A DNA stretch of 64,000 bases from Rhodocyclaceae bacterium (lineage in GTDB: Bacteria > Pseudomonadota > Gammaproteobacteria > Burkholderiales > Rhodocyclaceae), in the NCBI GenBank assembly GCA_008080565.1, contig VIKE01000007.1, forward strand, positions 46,282 to 110,281, in the 5' to 3' direction. Positions 1 through 9,378 of this stretch are shown in pieces. A program made the translations under genes and the position numbers. Positions within the stretch are counted from its first letter, which is position 1. The number at the start of each line of letters is the position of its first letter. The notes beneath the pieces are model-generated. The model was not told where the DNA came from. It did not search any database and saw only the letters and a list, made by a program, of their open reading frames with translations.

Positions 1-59
1 TCGAAATCCGCAAACAGGGCAAGCCGGTCGATCCGGCGCAGTATCTACCGAAAAGATGA
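1..59 (+). CDS. 3' end of a CDS upstream of rpoS, probably NlpD/M23 peptidase family (partial)
   Basis: Open frame ...EIRKQGKPVDPAQYLPKR* ending in TGA that overlaps the rpoS ATG (ATGA); position before rpoS and C-terminal M23-like sequence. Confidence 0.6.
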   Translation, partial: EIRKQGKPVDPAQYLPKR

Positions 60-985
60 GCGATATCGGCGAGGGTGTGGATGACGAGTTCGAGGGGCAG
101 CCCGATGAATCGGTCCTGCTTTCGGAGCCTGAGGCAGCCTCTCCGGAAATCGAGCTACTCGAGGATGTCACCCAGCTTTATCTGAGCGAGATCGGCGCCA
201 AGCCGCTGCTCACCCCGGAACAGGAGCTGGCGACGACGCGGCTCGTCCGGGCCGGCGATTTTGCTGCCCGTCAGCGCATGATCGAGCACAATCTGCGGCT
301 CGTCGTGAATATCGCCAAGCATTACCTGAACCGGGGAATACCGCTGCTTGACCTGATCGAGGAAGGCAATCTCGGCCTGATCCACGCACTGGAAAAGTTC
401 GACCCGGAACGCGGCTTCCGTTTTTCCACGTACGCCACCTGGTGGATACGCCAGAACATCGAGCGCGGCATCATGAACCAGTCGCGCACCATTCGGCTGC
501 CGGTGCATATCGTCAAGGAAATCAACGTCGTCCTGCGTGCCATGCGCCATCTGGAGTCGGCCGACAAGCGCAACTCGACGGTGGAGCGTATCGCCGCACT
601 GATCGACTGGCCGGTCGAGGACGTACGGCGCACGCTGTCGCTCAACGAACATATCGCCTCGCTCGATGCGCCGCTCGACATCGATCCCAGCCACACCATC
701 GCCGAAGTCATCGCCGACGATGGCGGCAGTGATCCGGAGTCATTGCTGCAATTGAGCGAAGTCGGCTCGCTGGTCGGCGACTGGCTTGATCAACTGAGCG
801 AGCGCCAGCGCTCGGTCATTGAGCGCCGTTACGGGTTGAATGGTGCCGACGTGGCGACGCTCGATGTCATCGCCCACGATCTCGGGCTGACCCGCGAGCG
901 GGTCCGGCAGATTCAGATGGAAGGTCTGGATCGCCTGCGCAAGATCGTCAAGCGCGGCAATATCTCGCGCGATTCTCTGCTGTAG
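56..985 (+). CDS. rpoS: RNA polymerase sigma factor RpoS
   Basis: Sigma-70 regions: RMIEHNLRLVVNIAKHY, DLIEEGNLGLIHALEKFDPERGFRFSTYATWWIRQ, C-terminal HTH TRERVRQIQ. Confidence 0.95.
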   Translation: MSDIGEGVDDEFEGQPDESVLLSEPEAASPEIELLEDVTQLYLSEIGAKPLLTPEQELATTRLVRAGDFAARQRMIEHNLRLVVNIAKHYLNRGIPLLDLIEEGNLGLIHALEKFDPERGFRFSTYATWWIRQNIERGIMNQSRTIRLPVHIVKEINVVLRAMRHLESADKRNSTVERIAALIDWPVEDVRRTLSLNEHIASLDAPLDIDPSHTIAEVIADDGGSDPESLLQLSEVGSLVGDWLDQLSERQRSVIERRYGLNGADVATLDVIAHDLGLTRERVRQIQMEGLDRLRKIVKRGNISRDSLL

Positions 986-1994
986 CAGCGCACATCCGGC
1001 CGCGGATTTCTTCGGCCAGCTGGAAAACCGACATGGCGTAGAAGCTTGACCGGTTGTAGCGCGTGATCACATAAAAATTATCGAATCCAAGCCAGTATTC
1101 CGTCTCGCGCCCGGGTGAGACAAGGTCGATCAGCGCCGCCGTCGTTTGCGGGTCGATGTTGGCGCGGATGCCTTTGTCGGCCAGATCGGCGACCTTGAGG
1201 CTCGGGCGCAGGCCGGCCTGAATCAGTTCGGCATCCGGCGTGCCGGCCGTCATGGCCGGTACGGCGATGGGCTGCCCGGCTTGCCAGCCATGTTGTTCGA
1301 GAAAGCGGGCGACGCTGCCGATGGCATCGTCGACGCTGTTCCCCAGATCGACGCGCTGGTCGCCGTCGAAATCGACAGCATAGCGGCGCTGACTGCCCGG
1401 CATGAATTGCGGGATGCCGATGGCGCCGGCAAACGAGCCTTTGACGGCCATCGGGTCGAGATTGTTTTCCCGCGCCAGCAGCAGGAACTGTTCGAGTTCG
1501 GTGCGGAAAAATTCGGCCCGTCGCGGGTAGTTGAAAGCCAGCGTGGACAGTGCCTCGAAGACACGGAAGCCGCCTGTGTTGCGGCCGTATTCGGTTTCGA
1601 CGCCGATGATGGCGACGATGATTTCCTCGGGGACGCCGTAGAGGGCCGAGGCCTTGGCCAGTTGCCCGGCATTTTCCTGCCAGAAGCTGACGCCGCCATC
1701 GATGCGCCGCTCGTTCAGGAAGCGCGGCCGGTAGCGTTCCCACGAGCGCTGCAGCGGCGAGGCGGGCGGCTGGATTAGCTTGAGGACGGTGGCGTTCGGG
1801 CGGGTCTGGGCGAACTGGCTGATCAGTTCGTCGGCCTTGAAGCCGTGGCGCGTTTCGAGGTCGCGGGCAAATTCGATGGCGGCCGGATCGTCGGCGAAGG
1901 TCGGCGTATTCGCTTTGGCATGTTGCCCGGCATTGGCCAGCGTGGTCAGGGCGGCGAGGAGCAGCGGGGCAAGCGTCAGTTTGAGGTTCATCAT
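948..1994 (-). CDS. mltB: Lytic murein transglycosylase B
   Basis: VPEEIIVAIIGVETEYGRNTGGFRVFEALSTLAFNYPRRAEFF, IGIPQFMPGS; start chosen at MMNLKLTLAPLLLAALTT (signal peptide). Confidence 0.9.
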   Translation of the reverse strand: MMNLKLTLAPLLLAALTTLANAGQHAKANTPTFADDPAAIEFARDLETRHGFKADELISQFAQTRPNATVLKLIQPPASPLQRSWERYRPRFLNERRIDGGVSFWQENAGQLAKASALYGVPEEIIVAIIGVETEYGRNTGGFRVFEALSTLAFNYPRRAEFFRTELEQFLLLARENNLDPMAVKGSFAGAIGIPQFMPGSQRRYAVDFDGDQRVDLGNSVDDAIGSVARFLEQHGWQAGQPIAVPAMTAGTPDAELIQAGLRPSLKVADLADKGIRANIDPQTTAALIDLVSPGRETEYWLGFDNFYVITRYNRSSFYAMSVFQLAEEIRGRMCAATAENRARYCRA

Positions 1995-3844
1995 GGCAAT
2001 TGCGCGATGGCGTCGCGCAGTGTTTTCAGGTGTTTGTCGGTGTTGCCGTAGCGCGCTACAAGGTAGGCGTCGACCACGCGCTGGAAAGGTTCGGCCAGTT
2101 CCGGTCGTTGTTCGCGAACGCGTCGGGCCAGATCGAGGGGCGTTTCCCAAGGCGCGCAGTCTACCTTTCTTCGGGCCAGATGTCGCAGCGCCTTATGCCA
2201 AAGGCGAACGACCGGGTCGCTTTCCGGGCGTTTGTAGAGCGCCCAGCCCATGAGGCCGGCGACGAGCAGGCCGCAGGTGCCGCCCAGGGCGACGACCAGA
2301 GCCTGCCAGTCGGCGTCGGGCAGGCCGAGCCGGGCGAGCAGTTCGCGCTGGCGTCGCGGGTCGTAGCCGAGGATGTTCTGGTTCCACGCGTTGTTGATCG
2401 CCTCCCAGCGATAACGCAGTGTTCTGATCCAGTCGGCGCGTATCTGAATCAGCATCGGTAGCGGTTCACCGAAGGCCAGCGCATTGGCGATGCCGGTTTC
2501 GATACGGTCAGGCGACACGGCGGCGGTCGGATCGACGCGGACCCAGCCTTTGCCATCGAGCCAGACTTCGGCCCAGGCGTGGGCATCGGACTGGCGAACC
2601 ACGAGGTATTGATCGAGCGGATTGAATTCGCCTCCTTGGTAGCCGCCGACGACGCGGGCCGGAATGCCGGCGGCGCGCATTAGCGTCACGAAGGCAGCGG
2701 CGTAGTGCTCGCAGAAACCTCGTTTGCTCTGAAAAAGGAAATCGTCGATGCCGTGCCGGCCGAGCAGCGGCGGTCGCAGCGTGTAGGTGAAATCGGCCGC
2801 GAACAAAGCGAGCGCCTTGGCGATGACGCCTTCCGGCGTGTTGCCCTGACGCCATTGGGCGGCCAGGGCGCGGGTCTGCGGATTGCCTTCGGGCAGTGCG
2901 AGGTTGCGGCCCATGACCAGGGCGTCTTCGCTCGCGTTGAAGCGGTAATCGAGGCTGGCCGATAGCCGGAAGCGCTGGCGCTCGTTGATGGCATTGCGGC
3001 TGACTGCGGTCAACGTACCATTCACTGCTATTTCGGCTGGCACATCGGCTGGTGCGTCGAGGGCCAGCAGCCAGCGCTGGTTGTGCGCCTCGATTGTCGT
3101 TTCATAAGCGATGGGCGGCGAAATGCGTTCCAGTTGAGGCGCCGGGTGGCGACCTTTGTATGGCTGCCAGGTCGTACCATCGAACTGCTCCATGACCGGG
3201 CCGCGCCAGTAGAGCTTTGGCCGGGGCGGTAGCGGCCCGTCGAAGCGAACGCGAAAGGCGATGTCGGCATTCTGGACAAGCTCGGCGATGCTGCCCGGCG
3301 ACATGCTGTCGGACAGTCCGGTCTTGCCGGCGTAAGCGTCGGTTGGCAGGCCCCAGAGCGGCCCCGAAATGCGCGGAAAGAGCAGGTACAGCCCATGCAG
3401 GCGGACCAGCGTTGCCGTGACCAGCCACATCGCGGCGAGCAGCCAGAGGCCGGTCGGGATGCTTTGCGAGTACAGGTAGTGGGTGAGCAGCAAAAAGTAG
3501 CCGAGGGTGACGACGACCATCGCGTCGCGTCGCGACTTGAGCTCGAGCAGTTTCATGGTCATGAACATGACCAGCATGGCGACCCCGACGTCGCGCCCGA
3601 ACAGCGTGTGGAATTCGAGCAGGATGCCGGCGCTGCCGGCGCCAACCAGCGGGATCAGTATCCAGCGGCCGGGCAGGCGCTGGTCTTTCCACCACAGCCA
3701 GACGGCCCACAAGAGCAGGGCGCCGGCCACCGCGCTGAGCCATGGCGGCTGATGCATGAAGTGCGGCGCCGTTGTCGCCAGTGCCGTGGCGAACAGCCAG
3801 GGCGTGGCGTGGCGGTCGAGGGCTTCGCGGGCTGGCGTGCTCAT
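1991..3844 (-). CDS. Transglutaminase-like membrane protein (TgpA/DUF3488 family)
   Basis: N-terminal TM segments, then RGFCEHYAAAFVTLMRAAGIPARVVGGYQGGE...DAHAWAEVWLDGKGWVRVDPT (transglutaminase core). Confidence 0.9.
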   Translation of the reverse strand: MSTPAREALDRHATPWLFATALATTAPHFMHQPPWLSAVAGALLLWAVWLWWKDQRLPGRWILIPLVGAGSAGILLEFHTLFGRDVGVAMLVMFMTMKLLELKSRRDAMVVVTLGYFLLLTHYLYSQSIPTGLWLLAAMWLVTATLVRLHGLYLLFPRISGPLWGLPTDAYAGKTGLSDSMSPGSIAELVQNADIAFRVRFDGPLPPRPKLYWRGPVMEQFDGTTWQPYKGRHPAPQLERISPPIAYETTIEAHNQRWLLALDAPADVPAEIAVNGTLTAVSRNAINERQRFRLSASLDYRFNASEDALVMGRNLALPEGNPQTRALAAQWRQGNTPEGVIAKALALFAADFTYTLRPPLLGRHGIDDFLFQSKRGFCEHYAAAFVTLMRAAGIPARVVGGYQGGEFNPLDQYLVVRQSDAHAWAEVWLDGKGWVRVDPTAAVSPDRIETGIANALAFGEPLPMLIQIRADWIRTLRYRWEAINNAWNQNILGYDPRRQRELLARLGLPDADWQALVVALGGTCGLLVAGLMGWALYKRPESDPVVRLWHKALRHLARRKVDCAPWETPLDLARRVREQRPELAEPFQRVVDAYLVARYGNTDKHLKTLRDAIAQLP

Positions 3845-4791
3845 GGCTGGCAGAGGGCGAGTGCTTCGAGGCAAAGCTGGCGATGTCGCTCGCCGCTGCC
3901 GGTCGGGATATCGACGCCGGGCAGGCGCAGGCCGTAATGGGCGTCGGCGGCATCGGCGGCGAGCACCCAACCGGTCAGGATGCCGATGCGGGTTTCGTTG
4001 GTCAGCGCGGCGTCGGTCAGTTGCCAGTCGAGCAGCAGTTCGACTTGCGCGCCGCCGGCGAATTGCTTGATCAGCAAGGGGCCGTTGGCGTTGCGGGCGC
4101 TGGCTTTCCAGGCGACATGGCGCGGTGAGTCGGCCGGCTGGCGTTCGCGGAATCCGGCGAAGTCCTCCTGGCCGCCATCGCCGCTGCGCTCGCCGCCGAG
4201 CGCTGTCGGCGAGGCCGGGGGCAGCGGCGCGGCAATCGGTTGAGGATAGACCAGGCAGCGCATGGCCGGCTGCAGGTAGGCCCAGGCGGTGAACAGGCCG
4301 AGCGGATAGCGTGTGGCCAGGCGGACGCGCGGCAGGGCGAGCCAGCCGCGGCTTTTGGCGCTGACCGGAATATTCAATTTTGTGCTTTTTTTCCGGTTGA
4401 CCGTGGCAAACACCGGATTGCCGCTTTCGGCTTCCAGTTCCAGTCCCAGGCGTGGGGTAGGGCGGTCGTTGTCGAGGGTGATCTGAAAATGCGCCATCTC
4501 GCCAGCGAAAACCGGCCCGCTTCGCCCTGGCGTGATGACCAGTCCGTGCAGGTTGCGAAAGGTGTGGATCATGCCAACGATGCCCAGCCCAACGAGCAGG
4601 AAAACCAGCGCATGACCGAGCGCCAGGTTGTAGTTGATGGCACCGATCAGCATGACGACGAGCGCCAGGGCGTAGAGCAGCCCGCCGCGCGAGGGGATGA
4701 TGAAAATGCGCCGCTGGCCGAGGCGCAGCGGTGTCGTGCCGTCGCTGCGCCAGCGAAACAGTTTTTGCTGCAGGGTGGCGACGATGCCCAC
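3841..4791 (-). CDS. DUF58 domain-containing protein
   Basis: Two N-terminal TM helices, FREYxPGD-like segment DFAGFRERQPADSPRHVAWKASARN; sits between MoxR and TgpA genes. Confidence 0.88.
   Translation of the reverse strand: MGIVATLQQKLFRWRSDGTTPLRLGQRRIFIIPSRGGLLYALALVVMLIGAINYNLALGHALVFLLVGLGIVGMIHTFRNLHGLVITPGRSGPVFAGEMAHFQITLDNDRPTPRLGLELEAESGNPVFATVNRKKSTKLNIPVSAKSRGWLALPRVRLATRYPLGLFTAWAYLQPAMRCLVYPQPIAAPLPPASPTALGGERSGDGGQEDFAGFRERQPADSPRHVAWKASARNANGPLLIKQFAGGAQVELLLDWQLTDAALTNETRIGILTGWVLAADAADAHYGLRLPGVDIPTGSGERHRQLCLEALALCQP
4372..4410 (+). repeat. Dispersed 35-40 bp motif, copy 1
   Basis: ATTCAATTTTGTGCTTTTTTTCCGGTTGACCGTGGCAAA; inside DUF58 gene (antisense to it, encoding FATVNRKKSTKLN). 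Confidence 0.85.
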
Positions 4792-4796
4792 GTTTT

Positions 4797-5747
4797 TCAG
4801 GGGATGGCGACGCTGCGGATCAGGGCGGCGATGTCTTCGGCCAGCGCGTAGCCACCACCCTGTGCCGAGCGCAGGCGATGCCGGGCAACGGCGGGGAGAA
4901 CGGCCTGGACGTCGTCGGGCAAGACCATGTCGCGCCCGGCCAGCCAGGCCCAGGCGCGCGCGGCGGCGAGCAGGGCGAGGCCGGCGCGTGGCGACAGGCC
5001 GTGCTGGAAAGCCGGGTTCTGGCGGGTCGCTTCGACCAGCGCCTGGACGTAATCGATGAGCGGTCCGGCCGCGTGGACGGCTGATGCCTCCTGCTGCAAG
5101 GCCGGCAGGTCATCGGGCGTGAGTAGTGGCTTCAATTCCTCGACGCGCCGCCGCTGGCCGCCGGCGGCGAGGAGGGCGCGTTCGGCGGTGCGGTCCGGGT
5201 AGCCGAGTTCGAGGCGCATGAGGAAACGGTCGAGCTGCGATTCGGGCAGCGGAAAAGTGCCGATCTGGTGGGCCGGGTTTTGCGTCGCGATGACGAAGAA
5301 GGGCGTCGGCAACATCCGCGTCTGGCCTTCGGCCGTGACTTGCCCTTCCTCCATCGCTTCGAGCAGGGCACTCTGGGTTTTCGGCGTGGCGCGATTGATT
5401 TCGTCAGCGAGGACCAGCTGGGCAAAGATCGGGCCGGGCAGGAAACGGAATTCGCTGCGCTCGCGCTCGAAAACGGAAACGCCGGTGATGTCCGCCGGCA
5501 GCAGGTCGCTGGTGAACTGGATACGCGAGAACTGCAGGCCGAGCAGCCGGGCCAGCGTGTGGGCCAGCGTCGTCTTGCCCATGCCGGGCAGGTCTTCGAT
5601 GAGCAAATGGCCGTCGGCCAGCAGGCAGGCAATGGCCAGCCTGATTTCATGATCCTTGCCGAGAATGATCCGGCCGGCCTGCTCGAGGACGCCGTCGAAT
5701 GCCCGCGGGCGACCGGTGAGGCCGGAAAGTGTACTTTTCAACATCAT
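4797..5747 (-). CDS. MoxR-family AAA+ ATPase
   Basis: Walker A LPGMGKTTLAHTLA, LVLADEINRATPKTQSALLEAMEEGQVT. Confidence 0.93.
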   Translation of the reverse strand: MMLKSTLSGLTGRPRAFDGVLEQAGRIILGKDHEIRLAIACLLADGHLLIEDLPGMGKTTLAHTLARLLGLQFSRIQFTSDLLPADITGVSVFERERSEFRFLPGPIFAQLVLADEINRATPKTQSALLEAMEEGQVTAEGQTRMLPTPFFVIATQNPAHQIGTFPLPESQLDRFLMRLELGYPDRTAERALLAAGGQRRRVEELKPLLTPDDLPALQQEASAVHAAGPLIDYVQALVEATRQNPAFQHGLSPRAGLALLAAARAWAWLAGRDMVLPDDVQAVLPAVARHRLRSAQGGGYALAEDIAALIRSVAIP

Positions 5748-5864
5748 ATGAGTCCGCTGTGTCAGTCCGAACCCATTCTAATGCTTGAAGCGGCGCGATG
5801 AATGGGACGATAATGACAATTCGACGTGCGCCGTTTTGTGCGCCGCTTCGCAGAGAGAGAACAA

Positions 5865-6791
5865 GTGACGACCACTGCCATCATCACCCATCGTGACTGC
5901 CAGTTGCACGACATGGGTTCGCATCACCCGGAATGTCCCCAGCGTCTGACCGCCATCAACGATCATCTGATCGCCCAGGGAATCGACGCCTATTTTGTCT
6001 ACTACGACGCGCCGCTCGCCACCTTTGAACAACTGATGCGCGTCCACCCCGCTTCCCATCTCGAACGCCTCAAGCGCGCCTCGCCGGAACTGGGCGTCGT
6101 GCACCTCGACCCCGATACCGCGATGAATCCGCATACCTGGCAGGCCGCATTGCGTGCTGCCGGTTCGGGTTGCCTCGCCGTCGACCTCGTCATGAAGGGT
6201 GAAATCGAAAACGGCTTCTGCGCCGTGCGACCGCCCGGTCATCACTGCGAAAAAGCAAATCCGATGGGTTTCTGCTTCTTCAACAACATCGGTGTTGCCG
6301 CCAAGCACGCACTTGTCGCCCATGGCCTGGAGCGCGTCGCGATCATCGATTTCGACGTTCATCATGGTAACGGCACCGAAGACTGCTTCGCCGGTGACGA
6401 GCAGGTGCTCATGTGCTCCATCTTCCAGCACCCGTTCTATCCCTATTGCGGCACCGACAAGCCGGCAGCCAACATGTGCAATGTGCCGCTGGCTTCCGGT
6501 TGCGGCGGCGAAGAGTTCCGCGATGCCGTGACGCAGGTCTGGATGCCGCGCCTGCGCGAATTCAAGCCGCAGATGATCCTTATCTCGGCCGGCTTCGATG
6601 CCCACTTCGAGGACGACATGGGCAACCTGAAGTTCCTCGAAAAGGACTACGCCTGGGTCACCGATCAGCTGAAAACGCTGGCCGCCGAAATGTGCGAAAA
6701 GCGCATTGTCTCGATGCTCGAAGGCGGCTACGTGATGACCTCGCTGGCGCGCAGCGTCGGCGCGCATCTGCGCTCGCTGGCTGATCTCTAG
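5865..6791 (+). CDS. Histone deacetylase family protein (acetoin utilization/HDAC-like)
   Basis: RPPGHHCEKANPMGFCFFNNI, IDFDVHHGNGTED, ISAGFDAHFEDDMG; GTG start at 5865 likely. Confidence 0.9.
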   Translation: MTTTAIITHRDCQLHDMGSHHPECPQRLTAINDHLIAQGIDAYFVYYDAPLATFEQLMRVHPASHLERLKRASPELGVVHLDPDTAMNPHTWQAALRAAGSGCLAVDLVMKGEIENGFCAVRPPGHHCEKANPMGFCFFNNIGVAAKHALVAHGLERVAIIDFDVHHGNGTEDCFAGDEQVLMCSIFQHPFYPYCGTDKPAANMCNVPLASGCGGEEFRDAVTQVWMPRLREFKPQMILISAGFDAHFEDDMGNLKFLEKDYAWVTDQLKTLAAEMCEKRIVSMLEGGYVMTSLARSVGAHLRSLADL

Positions 6792-6876
6792 CCACTGTTT
6801 TCTTTCGGAAAAAGAACAGGGTGGGGTAAAATCCCGCCCTCTTTTTCATGTTTCCAACGTTTAACCGGACAAATCC

Positions 6877-8097
6877 ATGGCGTTGATTGTTCAAAAATAC
6901 GGCGGTACGTCGGTCGGTAATCCCGAGCGCATCAAGAATGTCGCCAAACGCGTTGCCAAATTCCAGGCACAGGGCCATCAAGTGGTCGTCGTCGTCTCTG
7001 CAATGAGCGGCGAAACCAACAAATTGATTGCACTGGCCAAGGAAGTTCAGGCCACTCCCGATCCGCGCGAGCTGGATGCCATCATGTCCACCGGCGAACA
7101 GGTCACTACCGGCCTGCTCTCCATGGCGCTGATGGACATCGGCTGCAAGGCCAAGAGCTACACCGGCGGCCAGGTCAAGGTGCTGACTGACAGCACGCAC
7201 ACCAAGGCGCGCATCCTGTCGATCGACGAAACCAACATGCGCCGCGATCTCGATGCCGGCCACGTTGTCGTCGTTGCCGGCTTCCAGGGTGTCGACGAGC
7301 ACGGCAACATCACGACCCTCGGCCGTGGCGGTTCCGATACCTCCGGCGTCGCCCTCGCGGCTGCGCTCAAGGCCGACGAGTGCCAGATCTACACCGACGT
7401 CGATGGCGTCTACACCACCGACCCGCGCGTCGTGCCCGAAGCCAAGAAGCTCGACACCATCACCTTTGAAGAGATGCTGGAAATGGCCAGCCTCGGCTCC
7501 AAGGTGCTGCAGATCCGCTCGGTCGAATTCGCCGGCAAGTACAAGGTCAAACTGCGCGTTCTTTCCAGCTTCCAGGACGAAGGGGAAGGTACGCTGATCA
7601 CTGTTGAGGAAGACAAGAATATGGAACAACCGATCATTTCCGGTATCGCTTTCAACCGCGACGAAGCCAAGCTCACCATGCTCGGCGTTCCCGATACCCC
7701 GGGCATTGCCTACCAGATCCTGGGCTCCATCGCCGACGCCAACATTGACGTCGACATGATCATCCAGAACGTCGGCCATGATGGCACCACGGACTTCTCC
7801 TTCACCGTGAACCGCGGCGACTACGCCAAGGCCCAGGGCATCCTCGAAGGCGTCAAGGCCAAGCTCGGCGCTCGTGAAGTGACCGGCGACAACAAGATCT
7901 GCAAGGTCTCCGCCGTCGGCGTCGGCATGCGCTCGCACCCGGGCGTTGCCTCGAAGATGTTCAAGGCCCTGGCTGACGAAGGCATCAATATCCAGATGAT
8001 CTCGACCTCCGAAATCAAGATTTCCGTCGTTCTCGACGAGAAGTATCTGGAACTGGCTGTCCGCGTCCTGCACCGCACGTTCGGTCTCGATCAGTAA
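6877..8097 (+). CDS. lysC: Aspartate kinase
   Basis: VQKYGGTSVGNPERIKNVAKRV, two C-terminal ACT domains. Confidence 0.95.
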   Translation: MALIVQKYGGTSVGNPERIKNVAKRVAKFQAQGHQVVVVVSAMSGETNKLIALAKEVQATPDPRELDAIMSTGEQVTTGLLSMALMDIGCKAKSYTGGQVKVLTDSTHTKARILSIDETNMRRDLDAGHVVVVAGFQGVDEHGNITTLGRGGSDTSGVALAAALKADECQIYTDVDGVYTTDPRVVPEAKKLDTITFEEMLEMASLGSKVLQIRSVEFAGKYKVKLRVLSSFQDEGEGTLITVEEDKNMEQPIISGIAFNRDEAKLTMLGVPDTPGIAYQILGSIADANIDVDMIIQNVGHDGTTDFSFTVNRGDYAKAQGILEGVKAKLGAREVTGDNKICKVSAVGVGMRSHPGVASKMFKALADEGINIQMISTSEIKISVVLDEKYLELAVRVLHRTFGLDQ

Positions 8098-8151
8098 GTT
8101 TGACCAAAAGGCGCGGAGCCTATATCATCCGCGCCTCGTTGTAGCAGGCAA

Positions 8152-8244
8152 GGACACGTGGCCGAGTGGTCGAAGGCACACCCCTGCTAAGGGTGCATCC
8201 GGGCAAAACCTGGATCCAGGGTTCGAATCCCTGCGTGTCCGCCA
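8152..8244 (+). tRNA. tRNA-Ser (GCU anticodon)
   Basis: Acceptor GGACACG...CGTGTCC GCCA, long variable arm, anticodon loop CTGCTAA, GGTTCGAATCC T-arm. Confidence 0.95.
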
Positions 8245-8262
8245 AGCAATACAACGATGCTT

Positions 8263-8290
8263 AAGGCCCCGATTTTTCGGGGCTTTTTGC
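8263..8290 (+). terminator. Rho-independent terminator after tRNA-Ser
   Basis: GGCCCCGATTTTTCGGGGCTTTTT. Confidence 0.75.
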
Positions 8291-8628
8291 TTTTTTGGGT
8301 TGGTAATCACCCTACGTTTGAGCGCAGGATAAATTCTGGTGGAAGCAGTCATACAAGCCGTCGTCGAAGAGCCGCCTTTGAATCTCGGCCTGGTTGCCCA
8401 ATTGCAGATTCATTTTTATCGGCTGAGCACCTACGCGGTACTGAATTTTCTCGATGATCCTGCCATGTTGGCCTTCGTGCTCTGTTAAAGCGTCCGCAGG
8501 TCCAAATTACTCACTGGATAAGCCATTTCTCTGCAGTCACAAACGGCTACAAAACACGGGAAGACATATTTCTTTCGCAGGCCTAGAGTGTGTACGTTGT
8601 TGTGCAGTGCACAAAATCTGTAAAGGAT

Positions 8629-8850
8629 ATGAATATGGTTCCCGACTACATGCAGAAATACACTGACCTCCGGATTGGGCGGCTGTCGTTTCACCAGTTC
8701 ATGGAATTTGTCGATGAAATCTACTGTATGGGTCACACCAACGGTAGCTTGTCCGCGCAAGCCGAGTTGCTCAAACGGATCAACGGTCAGATCGCTTCGA
8801 CTGGTCCCACGTGTGATTCGCAGATAGTGCCGTACGAGTCGGTTTTCTAG
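8629..8850 (+). CDS. Small hypothetical protein
   Basis: ORF MNMVPDYMQKYTDLRIGRLSFHQFMEFVDEIYCMG...; no family recognised; palindrome TTGTGCAGTGCACAA just upstream; an overlapping antisense ORF makes the call uncertain. Confidence 0.35.
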   Translation: MNMVPDYMQKYTDLRIGRLSFHQFMEFVDEIYCMGHTNGSLSAQAELLKRINGQIASTGPTCDSQIVPYESVF

Positions 8851-8940
8851 AATCTCGGCAATCAATTGGTCTGCGCGCGGGCATCTTGTGGCATCTTTGT
8901 TTGGAGCGTAGATTAGAAAACGTTCGAAGGGAGATATCCA

Positions 8941-9302
8941 TGCGCTACACCATCCTTCTGGCGCTTCTGCTTGCATCCACTGCAACCCAGGCCGACGTCT
9001 TTACCTGCCACACGCGTTCCGGAGAAGTCGTCTATTCCGACGTTCCCTGCGACAAGGGATCGATAATCGAAAAAATAAGCCCGAGCGAGTCGGTATCAGA
9101 CCCGGTTGCCGCCCAGAAAGAACTTGAGCGACAAAAGGCCTATACCGAGCGGCAAGCGGCCGAAAATGCGCGGGCAACGGCTGCTGCGCCCATGCCGGCA
9201 ATCCTTCCGGATTACTCCAGCCCACCTCCTTCATCGCCACTGCCGACGCCGTTGTCGCCATCGTCGTCAGGACAATCGGACATGCCCCCAAGAACACGGT
9301 GA
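8941..9302 (+). CDS. DUF4124-domain secreted protein
   Basis: Signal peptide MRYTILLALLLASTATQA then DVFTCHTRSGEVVYSDVPCDKGS. Confidence 0.7.
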
Positions 9303-9335
9303 GACAAGCATTCTCTCGGGCTCACACCAAATAAA

Positions 9336-9362
9336 AAAGCGCCTTTCGGGCGCTTATTTCTT
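9336..9362 (+). terminator. Rho-independent terminator
   Basis: AAAGCGCCTTTCGGGCGCTTATTTCTT. Confidence 0.6.
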
Positions 9363-9378
9363 ACTCCGGACTGTCTGT

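Noticed and set aside
6658-8073. 471-aa minus-strand ORF opposite lysC
   Set aside because: Antisense shadow of aspartate kinase.
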